6,325 nt of DNA from Flavobacteriaceae bacterium UBA1682 (GTDB taxonomy: Bacteria > Bacteroidota > Bacteroidia > Flavobacteriales > Flavobacteriaceae): NCBI GenBank assembly GCA_002320285.1, contig DCKE01000010.1, positions 1 through 6,325 on the forward strand. The letters run 5' to 3'. The notes under the pieces are model-generated. The model was not told the origin of the DNA. It searched no databases and saw only the letters and a program-made list of their open reading frames with translations. Each line of letters opens with the position of its first letter. The stretch's first letter is position 1. Positions 1 to 6,283 of the stretch are shown here, piece by piece. The position numbers were made by a program, and so were the translations under genes.

Positions 1-73
1 TTTATTACTGGTGTTTTTTTTTAAATAAACCTGATTTTTAATGGCACTTTAAAAGAGTTTACCGCTTTGATTA

Positions 74-88
74 ACAATAGACTATTGT
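74..88. repeat. Perfect 15-bp palindrome with a one-base centre
   Basis: ACAATAG and its exact reverse complement CTATTGT flank a single central A at position 81. The symmetry stops at once on both sides. A one-base centre cannot form a stable RNA hairpin loop, so this fits a dimeric protein-binding site better than a terminator. It is about 170 bases before the start codon. A TTTG at 66-69 and a loose -7-like TGTTTTG at 91-97 bracket it, so it could lie within a weak upstream promoter, but this is speculative. Short palindromes also arise by chance in AT-rich DNA. Confidence 0.35.
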
Positions 89-219
89 AGTGTTTTGTGA
101 TTTTTGGCTACGCAATGCCTAAAAACGAAAACTTTTAACTTCAATTTTTTAGATAATAAACAACGACTGTTAATATTTATTTTTAACATTTTTAGGATAT
201 TTAATGCATTATAAAAATA

Positions 220-227
220 TATATTTG
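220..227 (+). promoter_or_regulatory. Candidate Bacteroidota -7 promoter element
   Basis: TATATTTG matches the Bacteroidota sigma-ABfr consensus TAnnTTTG exactly. It would place transcription start near 232-235, giving an A/T-rich leader of about 25-28 bases before the ATG at 260. No good -33 TTTG box is found at the expected distance upstream; only T-rich sequence at 189-203 is present. The assignment therefore rests on the -7 element and its position. Confidence 0.45.
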
Positions 228-259
228 ATTGTTTGTTAGTTAAAAAAACATAATATTTT

Positions 260-325
260 ATGATTATGAATAAAAAAGTGCTCTTAATGTTGTTTTTTGT
301 TATGCTTTGTGGGAAAGCAGATGCT
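260..325 (+). other. Sec signal peptide (residues 1-22)
   Basis: Residues 1-22 show a basic n-region (N4 K5 K6), a hydrophobic core VLLMLFFVMLC and an A-D-A motif at 20-22, predicting cleavage between A22 and W23. This directs the protein through the inner membrane by Sec, the first step of T9SS export. The cysteine at 17 is not in a proper lipobox, since the residue before it is leucine. Residues 23-64 form an unassigned linker up to the first module. Confidence 0.85.
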
Positions 326-3300
326 TGGACTGATTTGGCAAAATCGGACAGTTATGATGGGGTTTTATGGCCATCGAAGTCCTATGCACCAGAGTTGTTT
401 CTAAAGCCTCCTTATGTTGTCAAATACCTAAACGGTCTTAACGCAACTTCTTGCGCGCCGCAAATCCTTCCTTTTTGGGAGGGGTTTAATTCGAATTCAC
501 CGACTTTGAGTTGTTGGACGAAGATCGACGGTGCTAATCCTCCTGGTGTAAGTTGGTGGCAGACATGGGGTTACTTGCCCTATGAAGGAGATCAAAACAT
601 GGTTTTTGCAGGGGGTCCAACTACCAATAGTTGGCTGATCACCCCGATTTTTAAACTCGATAGTACCAAAACGTATCGGTTACGTTATCAGTATCGTGCG
701 GATGTGGATTATAATTTCGATATGGAAATTTTAGCTTCTAATCAAGGTATTTCGTTGGGCAATTTTATACATCTACTTAAGTCAAATCAGAACTATTCCA
801 ATGATCGCTGGCTACAGCAAACAATTTATATCACCAATTTAGGTGGTGATGTTAATTTAGCTTGGCGGATTGCTTCTTTAAAATATACCTCCTTATCAAT
901 TGATCACGTTTTTTTGGAGGAAGTCGCTTGTACCGAACCCGAGAATTTAGGTGCTACTGAGCTTAAAGTAAATCAGGCTAAGCTTAGTTGGATCGATAAT
1001 GTCAACAATTCGTGGGAATACTATGTTCAACGGGCTGATTCGGGTACTCCCAACGGCTTAGGTACATCAACTAATACAACCGAAGTGACCATCAATACCT
1101 TACAAGATCAAACGGTTCTATTAGCTCAAACGGCCTATGAGTACTATGTTCGCGCAAAGTGTCTGAGCGGTGTATATGGCGAATGGATCGGTCCCTTCGC
1201 ATTTACTACAGATTGTACCGCTTTGAATACCCCATTTATAGAAGGTTTTAATAGGAACTCGGCTCATTTTGACTGCTGGAAGCTATTTGATGTTTCTAAG
1301 GATGAATCTGTTAACGGTAATAATGCGTGGAGAAGGAGCGGAACGGGAACACTAGAGGGAGATCGAGCGATGTATTTTAAAGGAAATCACGGAGTTTCTC
1401 GACATGACGACTGGTTGATCACTCCTAAAGTTACTATGAATGGTGATGTTTATGCGATTACCTATTACTATAAAACGGAGGGGAATTTTTCACACGATAA
1501 TGAATTTGAAGTCTTACTTTCAGAAAGCGGGACTTCAGCTGTTGCGTTTAAAAGAATATTGGAACCGGCTATTAAGCGAAATAGTGGCAATTATGTCAAA
1601 CGAATTTTATATGTACAAGGTATAACAGCCGATGTCAATGTTGCTTGGCGTGTGGTTGCTCAAGGTGAGATTGGATTATATATTGACTTGGTCTCTATTG
1701 AGAAAGTCGATTGCGTAGGGCCAGATAATGAGGTGATCAACACTTTATTAACAAAGGATAGCGCCAAATTTGTTTGGACAGATGACGTCAATTCCAGCTG
1801 GGAATATTATGTACAACCGGCCAATGGCAGTGTGCCAGTGGGTAGTGGTTTGGTAAGTGTTCAGAAAGAGGTTACGGTCTCGCGAATCAGTGGTACAGGA
1901 GGTGTGAATCTCCAACCCAACACCTCGTATGAATTCTTCGTACGATCAAATTGTGGCCCGGGTAAAAACAGTTTATGGGTGGGGCCTATTCCCTTTAGAA
2001 CTAAATGTGATGTGTTAGCCTTACCTTTTTGGGAGGGCTTTGGTACTAATACAGCTACTGTGGGTTGTTGGGATGTGGTTGATAATAATAACGATGGTGA
2101 TCCATTCTATAAAAGAAATCGGTGGAATCTAAGTTCTGATGAGTATTTTGTCAGCAGGCAATCTATGGGTTTTAGAGGAACAAATACAGCTGTAGCTCAC
2201 GATGACTGGCTGATTTCTCCAACATTTAAAGTAGATGCTGCGAAGTTTTATAAATTGAAATTTCATTTTAAATCCAATGCTACTGACCAAGTAGATTTTA
2301 AAGTATTGCTATCGAATCACGGTACAGATTTAAATAAGTTCACCAATATACTGACGACAAAAACGAACTATATCAACGATTCATGGCAAGAGGAAGTGCT
2401 GTTTTTTACTGGATACAATGGAGATGTAAACCTTGCTTGGCAGATCAATAGTAAACAAAAGCAAACCGCACTGTATATAGATAATGTCTTTTTAGAAGAA
2501 ATTGTAGGTTGTCCTGAACCAATCCATATAACAACGAAAGAAGTACAAACAAACCGCGTCACTATCGGATGGGATGATAATTTTGGAAGTGATTGGGAGT
2601 ATGTGATCCAGAATTCAGGGATGTCTCCCCCTACAACCAATGGTGCTAAAGTCAATAAAAAGGAAGCTGCAGCTTCTAAAAATACATCTGGAGTCGATTT
2701 AGAACCCGACACCGAGTACGATTTTTACGTGCGTACCATTTGTAAAACCGGAGGCTATAGTATTTGGTCTGGTCCTTTTAAGTTTAAGACAAATTGTGAG
2801 GTGTTTAAGCTTCCTTTTTGGGAGGGGTTTAACGTCAACTCAAAAACCGTGGGTTGTTGGAACATCGTCAATCGTTTTGGATTAAGTAGTGCCCCAGAAT
2901 TTAGAGGTTTTAATATTATAAATAATGAATGGCACCCATATCGAGATCGTTATGAAGGCACCCATTCGATGTTTTTTGTTAAAAATGATGTCAATGTGCA
3001 TAGTGATGATTGGCTGATTTCCCCGAGTTTCGAATTCGATAAAAACAAAACATACCGCATCAAATACCATTACAAGCTCAGCAATTATAATGCCGCAGTA
3101 AAAGTTAAATTTTTAGCGTCCAATACAGGAACTAAATCAAGCGACTTCACTAAGGAAATCGACGTTTTACAGCAGCAGCTGAGTACTTATAAATTGAGGA
3201 CTTTGTTCGTAAAAGACTTTGGTGGCACGGTTAATTTTGCCTGGCAAGTTGAGGGGGTAGGGAGAATGGAAGCGGCTGTTGATAATTTCTTTGTAGAAGA

Positions 3301-6283
3301 AGTAGTAGGTTGTCCTGAGCCGGTGGTATTAGCTATTAAAGATTTAAATACGACGGAGGTCACGATAACTTGGGACGATGAAACAGGAGCTTCGAATTGG
3401 GAGTATTTCTTACAAAAAGCAGGCAATGGTCTACCAACTACTAATGGAATAGTGGCAACTCAAAAAGAAAATGTCATCTTGCAAGATCGGTCGGGTAATA
3501 ATTTACTGGGTAATACGCAATACGAATGGTATGTACGGACGATCTGTGGCAATGGGGAACACAGTATTTGGCAAGGTCCTTATACGTTTTGGACGCTTTG
3601 TGAAAGTTACGCAACACCATTCTGGGAAGGATTTAATACCGACTCCCGATCTGTGCGTTGCTGGACCATGGTAGAAAAATACGATGGAGAAATACCGATG
3701 GAAAGTAGACTATCAGACAACAGCCAAATTGAAGTTTTTGAAGGCGATCGTTCCGTCAGTATTTTGGCTTTTGGGGGATCGGAAAGGATAGTAAACGATT
3801 GGTTAATTTCGCCGAGTATCACCACTACTGGTGGTAATTATGTGTTGAAATACCATTTTATGACCTCAGGTCGATCTAGTTCACAGGATGAATTCGGGGT
3901 TTATTTATCTACCGAAGGAAAAGATCTTTCTAAGTTTAAACAAACCGTTATTCCATCTAAGCGTTTTATAGCGGATAAATACACCGAACAAGTTGTGTTT
4001 ATTGATAATTTAATGGGAGACATAAATTTAGCTTGGCATTTGGGTTCTGATGTAGCAACCATGTCTTCACTTCTATTGGATAATATACATTTTAAAAAAG
4101 TGGTCAATTGTAGGGAACCCTACTATGTCACAAGCGCAGATTATACGGTCAATTCTATTGATATCAGTTGGGAGCAGGATGAGACTACTGTAACTCAATG
4201 GGAGGTTGTGGTGATGAAGTATGGAGATAAGGAAACAGCGACCCCTTTGCAAACAATTGTTGTTCAAGGGACTCCCAATGCTACTATAAACGGATTGCAG
4301 GCTGGAACCGCATACTCCATCTATGTACGAGCGCGTTGTGATGGAGCTCCAAGTTTTAGTGATTGGTCTACAGTTCATCATGTAGGTACTGCTGCTGGGG
4401 CTAATAATAATTGTGATGGCGCAGTTAATATTCCAGTGAATAGCGACTCAAATTGTATTGAAAAGGTATCTGGATCCTTTATAGGTGCGACTTTATCAAC
4501 AACCGTATTGCCCGATTGTTCCTATGGTGATTGGATGAGTGATGTTTGGTTTGAGTTTACAGCGACAGCAACCAATCATCAATTAAAATTATTGGATTTC
4601 TACAGCTTTGACGAATCAACCATGTTTTTAAATTTAGAAGTTATTCTATACGAGGAGGATTGTGGTTTGATTAGTAGTGGGTCTATGGCGTGTTTTGTAC
4701 TAGCAGATGAAGAAGATCTTTCTTATGATATACTGTCTGAGTTGACAGTAGGGCGAAAATACTATTTGAGATTGGCTCTAGAGGAGCAAGAGTCTTCTAA
4801 TGTGCTTTTTAATGTGTGTATTAGCACGGCGGAATTCAGTCCGATCGAAATCAGTCCGAGTGATGATGTTTATACGGTCGAACAATTGATTACCGATGTA
4901 TTAGTTCAATCGAGTTGTAATTTGGTTTCCAACGTAAAATATCAAAATGCAGACGGCAGTGCGCCGACTAAAGTGTTTAATACCCTGGGTTACTTTAATA
5001 GAGCACAGTCTAATTTTCCTTTCGCAGAGGGCATTGTATTGTCGACGAATGAAGTTGAATATATCCCAAGACCTTATATGGGGTATTCCGAATTCAGAGG
5101 TGGTAATGCATATCGTTGGATAGGTGATAAAGACATCAATGATGTGATTAAAGATGCAGGAGGCGGTCCTACCGAGGACAAAAGGGTGACTCAAGTTGAA
5201 TTTGATTTTATTCCAATCAAAGATTCGATTGATTTTGAATATCTTTTTGCCTCCAATAGTTATCATAAATTTTGTGGAGACGCTTGTAATACCGGTGCCA
5301 TGTTTGCCGCCTGGTTGATGGATACCGTTACTGGAGAAGGACAAAATTTAGCTAAAGTTCCCAGTACTGACCTACCCATAGCAATTAATACCATTCGCGA
5401 TGCCGATCAATCTGGGGTGGGTTGTGAAAGTGTCAATCCCATGTGGTATGGTGGTCACCATGCTAATGGGCAATTAAATGCTATCGATGCACCATTTGAT
5501 TTTGTAGGATATACCAAACCTTTAAAATCAGAAACCGTAGCGGTTGTAATTGGTCGAAAATACCATATCAAGTTAGCAGTCATTGATTTCTGTACCAATG
5601 TCGATCATTCTTCGGCGGTTTTCTTTAATTCAGGTAGTTTTGATTTGGGTCATATTGACCTCGGAGTGGATTTACTCGTAGAAACGGATAATGCGCTCTG
5701 TGATCGAGATTCGAAGATGCTCTATTCGGGATTGGAAGGCGATGTCTACGATATTCAGTGGTATAAGGATGAGCTTGCTATCGTTGGAGCTACAAAGCCT
5801 GACTATGAAGTCACCGAAACGGGAACTTACAGTATAACTGCTCAATTCAAACAGCTTGAATGTGAGTTGGAAGGGAGAGTGCGCGTCGAAATGCTTCCGG
5901 CTTTATCCACGAGCATAGTTGCACCTCAGACCCGTGATATCTGCCGACAATTCTTAGCACCGCTAACTCTGAATCTGACAACTGTTGAACAAGAAATGTT
6001 GGCTCAAGGAGATGCCAGTCATTATGCCTTTAGTTATTTTAATTCTCAGAAAAATGCGGAGGATGGTGAAAATCCAATTGACAACCCGCAGGCTTATGAG
6101 ATAGAACTTCAAGGTGTGGATATTCCAGTCTTTATTCATATAGAAGATCTACGCACCGGATGTACAGAGATTTTTATTTGGACTTTAAAAGCTGTTGTTG
6201 GAGAAAGACCGCAGACGAGAACGGATGAAAACGTATGTGGTAGTTATACCTTGCCGACACTTGAACAGGATCAAGACTATTAG
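260..6283 (+). CDS. Giant secreted multidomain protein, probable T9SS-exported surface adhesin; interrupted or truncated at its 3' end
   Basis: This 2007-residue protein begins with a signal peptide. Five tandem choice-of-anchor J/MAM-like plus fibronectin III modules follow (65-1384), then a PPC-like domain, a choice-of-anchor L domain, an Ig/PKD-like domain and a T9SS-cargo repeat. No enzyme motif is seen. The folds are those of Bacteroidota surface and matrix proteins, so an adhesive or structural extracellular role is inferred. The start is well bounded: an in-frame TAA lies at 251-253, leaving only the ATG at 260 or the one at 266 (Met3), and either gives a normal signal peptide. Proteins of this type usually end in a T9SS C-terminal sorting domain, often the gliding-motility-associated type B form. 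Here none is present before the TAG at 6281-6283, which falls inside a repeat whose sequence goes on in the same frame. The gene may be a nonsense-truncated pseudogene, a read-through gene, or carry a sequence error. No neighbouring gene is visible. Confidence 0.93.
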   Translation: MIMNKKVLLMLFFVMLCGKADAWTDLAKSDSYDGVLWPSKSYAPELFLKPPYVVKYLNGLNATSCAPQILPFWEGFNSNSPTLSCWTKIDGANPPGVSWWQTWGYLPYEGDQNMVFAGGPTTNSWLITPIFKLDSTKTYRLRYQYRADVDYNFDMEILASNQGISLGNFIHLLKSNQNYSNDRWLQQTIYITNLGGDVNLAWRIASLKYTSLSIDHVFLEEVACTEPENLGATELKVNQAKLSWIDNVNNSWEYYVQRADSGTPNGLGTSTNTTEVTINTLQDQTVLLAQTAYEYYVRAKCLSGVYGEWIGPFAFTTDCTALNTPFIEGFNRNSAHFDCWKLFDVSKDESVNGNNAWRRSGTGTLEGDRAMYFKGNHGVSRHDDWLITPKVTMNGDVYAITYYYKTEGNFSHDNEFEVLLSESGTSAVAFKRILEPAIKRNSGNYVKRILYVQGITADVNVAWRVVAQGEIGLYIDLVSIEKVDCVGPDNEVINTLLTKDSAKFVWTDDVNSSWEYYVQPANGSVPVGSGLVSVQKEVTVSRISGTGGVNLQPNTSYEFFVRSNCGPGKNSLWVGPIPFRTKCDVLALPFWEGFGTNTATVGCWDVVDNNNDGDPFYKRNRWNLSSDEYFVSRQSMGFRGTNTAVAHDDWLISPTFKVDAAKFYKLKFHFKSNATDQVDFKVLLSNHGTDLNKFTNILTTKTNYINDSWQEEVLFFTGYNGDVNLAWQINSKQKQTALYIDNVFLEEIVGCPEPIHITTKEVQTNRVTIGWDDNFGSDWEYVIQNSGMSPPTTNGAKVNKKEAAASKNTSGVDLEPDTEYDFYVRTICKTGGYSIWSGPFKFKTNCEVFKLPFWEGFNVNSKTVGCWNIVNRFGLSSAPEFRGFNIINNEWHPYRDRYEGTHSMFFVKNDVNVHSDDWLISPSFEFDKNKTYRIKYHYKLSNYNAAVKVKFLASNTGTKSSDFTKEIDVLQQQLSTYKLRTLFVKDFGGTVNFAWQVEGVGRMEAAVDNFFVEEVVGCPEPVVLAIKDLNTTEVTITWDDETGASNWEYFLQKAGNGLPTTNGIVATQKENVILQDRSGNNLLGNTQYEWYVRTICGNGEHSIWQGPYTFWTLCESYATPFWEGFNTDSRSVRCWTMVEKYDGEIPMESRLSDNSQIEVFEGDRSVSILAFGGSERIVNDWLISPSITTTGGNYVLKYHFMTSGRSSSQDEFGVYLSTEGKDLSKFKQTVIPSKRFIADKYTEQVVFIDNLMGDINLAWHLGSDVATMSSLLLDNIHFKKVVNCREPYYVTSADYTVNSIDISWEQDETTVTQWEVVVMKYGDKETATPLQTIVVQGTPNATINGLQAGTAYSIYVRARCDGAPSFSDWSTVHHVGTAAGANNNCDGAVNIPVNSDSNCIEKVSGSFIGATLSTTVLPDCSYGDWMSDVWFEFTATATNHQLKLLDFYSFDESTMFLNLEVILYEEDCGLISSGSMACFVLADEEDLSYDILSELTVGRKYYLRLALEEQESSNVLFNVCISTAEFSPIEISPSDDVYTVEQLITDVLVQSSCNLVSNVKYQNADGSAPTKVFNTLGYFNRAQSNFPFAEGIVLSTNEVEYIPRPYMGYSEFRGGNAYRWIGDKDINDVIKDAGGGPTEDKRVTQVEFDFIPIKDSIDFEYLFASNSYHKFCGDACNTGAMFAAWLMDTVTGEGQNLAKVPSTDLPIAINTIRDADQSGVGCESVNPMWYGGHHANGQLNAIDAPFDFVGYTKPLKSETVAVVIGRKYHIKLAVIDFCTNVDHSSAVFFNSGSFDLGHIDLGVDLLVETDNALCDRDSKMLYSGLEGDVYDIQWYKDELAIVGATKPDYEVTETGTYSITAQFKQLECELEGRVRVEMLPALSTSIVAPQTRDICRQFLAPLTLNLTTVEQEMLAQGDASHYAFSYFNSQKNAEDGENPIDNPQAYEIELQGVDIPVFIHIEDLRTGCTEIFIWTLKAVVGERPQTRTDENVCGSYTLPTLEQDQDY
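452..1213 (+). repeat. Module 1: choice-of-anchor J/MAM-like + fibronectin III (residues 65-318)
   Basis: The jelly-roll part covers residues 65-223. Its marks are C65 followed by LPFWEGFN, the CW pair at 85-86, EGDQNM, SWLITP at 124-129, GDVNLAWR and the closing strand IDHVFLEE. The fibronectin III part covers 224-318, with C224-TEP, SWIDNVNNSWEYYVQ, YEYYVRAKC (ending at C301) and GPFAFTT. The four cysteines 65, 85, 224 and 301 are the only ones in the module. Both folds are common carbohydrate- or protein-binding beta-sandwiches in Bacteroidota exoproteins; the ligand is unknown. Confidence 0.85.
1214..2005 (+). repeat. Module 2: choice-of-anchor J/MAM-like + fibronectin III (residues 319-582)
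   Basis: The jelly-roll part runs from C319, with TPFIEGFNRNS (Ile replaces the Trp of the other copies), DCW, EGDRAMYFKG, DDWLITP, ADVNVAWRV and LYIDLVSIEKV. The fibronectin III part begins at C485 and contains VWTDDVNSSWEYYVQ, LQPNTSYEFFVRSNC and VGPIPFRT. The four-cysteine pattern is kept. The fibronectin part lacks the CxEP opening and has CVGP instead. Confidence 0.85.
2006..2794 (+). repeat. Module 3: choice-of-anchor J/MAM-like + fibronectin III (residues 583-845)
   Basis: The jelly-roll part runs from C583, with LPFWEGFG, GCW, SMGFRG, DDWLISP, GDVNLAWQI and LYIDNVFLEEI. It is the only copy with an acidic loop, DNNNDGD at 608-614, just after the CW motif; this fits the DxNxDG calcium-loop pattern. 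The fibronectin III part begins at C751 (GCPEP) and carries GWDDNFGSDWEYVIQ, PPTTNG, LEPDTEYDFYVRTIC and SGPFKFKT. The four-cysteine pattern is kept. Confidence 0.85.
2795..3598 (+). repeat. Module 4: choice-of-anchor J/MAM-like + fibronectin III (residues 846-1113)
   Basis: The jelly-roll part runs from C846, with LPFWEGFN, GCW, EGTHSMFF, DDWLISP, GTVNFAWQV and AAVDNFFVEEV. The fibronectin III part begins at C1018 (GCPEP) and contains TWDDETGASNWEYFLQ, LPTTNG, YEWYVRTIC and QGPYTFWT. It shares GCPEP, PTTNG and YVRTIC with module 3, which makes these two the most similar fibronectin copies by eye. The four-cysteine pattern is kept. Confidence 0.85.
3599..4411 (+). repeat. Module 5: choice-of-anchor J/MAM-like + fibronectin III (residues 1114-1384)
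   Basis: The jelly-roll part runs from C1114, with TPFWEGFN, RCW, EGDRSVSI, NDWLISP, GDINLAWHL and LLLDNIHFKKV. The fibronectin III part begins at C1284 (CREP) and is the most divergent: the WEYYVQ strand has become WEVVVM, and the PTTNG loop is replaced by KETATPLQ. It still has INGLQAGTAYSIYVRARC and ends in a TAAGANNN linker to the next domain. The four-cysteine pattern is kept. Confidence 0.83.
4412..4831 (+). other. PPC-like beta-sandwich domain (residues about 1385-1524)
   Basis: The sequence opens with CDGAVNIPV, then SGSFIGATLS, a DVWFEFTATATNHQLKL strand and GRKYYLRLALEE before FNVCIS. This is the layout of the roughly 140-residue domain that often follows choice-of-anchor J and fibronectin arrays in Bacteroidota exoproteins (C-x-A-xx-L...G-A-T...DVWF-x-F). 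It resembles bacterial pre-peptidase C-terminal domains in strand pattern. The role is presumably structural or in ligand binding. The exact Pfam family is not certain from reading alone. Confidence 0.6.
4868..5665 (+). other. Choice-of-anchor L domain (residues about 1537-1802)
   Basis: The domain opens with YTVEQLITDVLVQSSCNLVSNVKY. It continues with GYFNR-x-FPFAEGIVLST, an FDFIPIKDSIDFEYLFAS core, LPIAINTI, FVGYTKPL, GRKYHIKLAVIDF and VDHSSAVFFNSGSFDLG. This order, with the closing D-x-SAVF...GSF motif, is the hallmark of choice-of-anchor L domains found in Bacteroidota surface proteins. The usual SEEY motif after FAS is SNSY here, and the next segment carries an extra cysteine pair (C1672, C1676). 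Function in the family is not established; extracellular location is implied. Confidence 0.8.
5666..5896 (+). other. Ig/PKD-like domain (residues about 1803-1879)
   Basis: About 77 residues with C1814 after VETDNAL, then the strands YDIQWYKDELAIVGATKPDY, TGTYSITAQF and C-x-LEGRVRVEM. The Q-W-Y-K...G-x-Y pattern with two framing cysteines is typical of Ig-like repeats in T9SS cargo, where the usual form is W-x-x-N-G...Y-x-V-x...G-x-Y. It is likely a spacer domain. Confidence 0.65.
5897..6199 (+). other. T9SS-cargo repeat domain (residues about 1880-1980)
   Basis: The pattern LTLNLTTVEQEML, YAFSYFNSQKNAED, NPIDNPQAY, VFIHIEDLRTGC and FIWTLKAVV matches a repeat seen many times over in long Bacteroidota proteins that end in a gliding-motility-associated sorting domain. 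The usual form is DLT...YYxSxxDA...NPIxNPxxY...IxVRVE...GC...LxV. It normally occurs in strings, so a single copy just before the stop suggests that more copies should follow. Confidence 0.6.

Larger units (their letters stand above)
1..259. other. AT-rich intergenic / 5' leader region
   Basis: No coding region is supported here. The stretch is very AT-rich, with a run of nine T at 14-22 and many stops in all frames. It ends in an A/T-only stretch before the large gene and has no Shine-Dalgarno-like purine tract, which is normal for Bacteroidota genes. Two items stand out: a palindrome at 74-88 and a -7-like element at 220-227, both listed separately. The gene upstream, if any, lies outside the window, so whether this is an intergenic gap of an operon or a stand-alone promoter region cannot be told. 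Confidence 0.7.

Noticed and set aside
1..29. T-run at 14-22 as the tail of a terminator for an upstream gene
   Set aside because: No GC-rich stem precedes the T-run; only a weak six-base A/T pairing (1-6 with 24-29) encloses it, which is expected by chance in such AT-rich DNA.
293..325. Possible lipoprotein lipobox ending at C17
   Set aside because: The residues before the cysteine are V-M-L, and the -1 position lacks the required Gly, Ala or Ser; an ordinary A-D-A cleavage site follows at once.
2368..2712. 114-codon open frame on the minus strand
   Set aside because: It is antisense to module 3, where the plus-strand protein is clearly conserved with the other modules; the antisense product has no recognisable feature.
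4073..4381. 102-codon open frame on the minus strand
   Set aside because: It is antisense to the fibronectin part of module 5, with no start signal and no recognisable protein.
452..4411. CRISPR or DNA-level satellite repeat
   Set aside because: The repeat period is about 760-810 bases, lies in frame, and is conserved as protein, with little DNA identity beyond short motifs.
4901..5344. 147-codon open frame on the minus strand
   Set aside because: It lies wholly inside the choice-of-anchor L coding region, whose plus-strand protein matches a known family; the minus-strand translation shows no domain or start signal.
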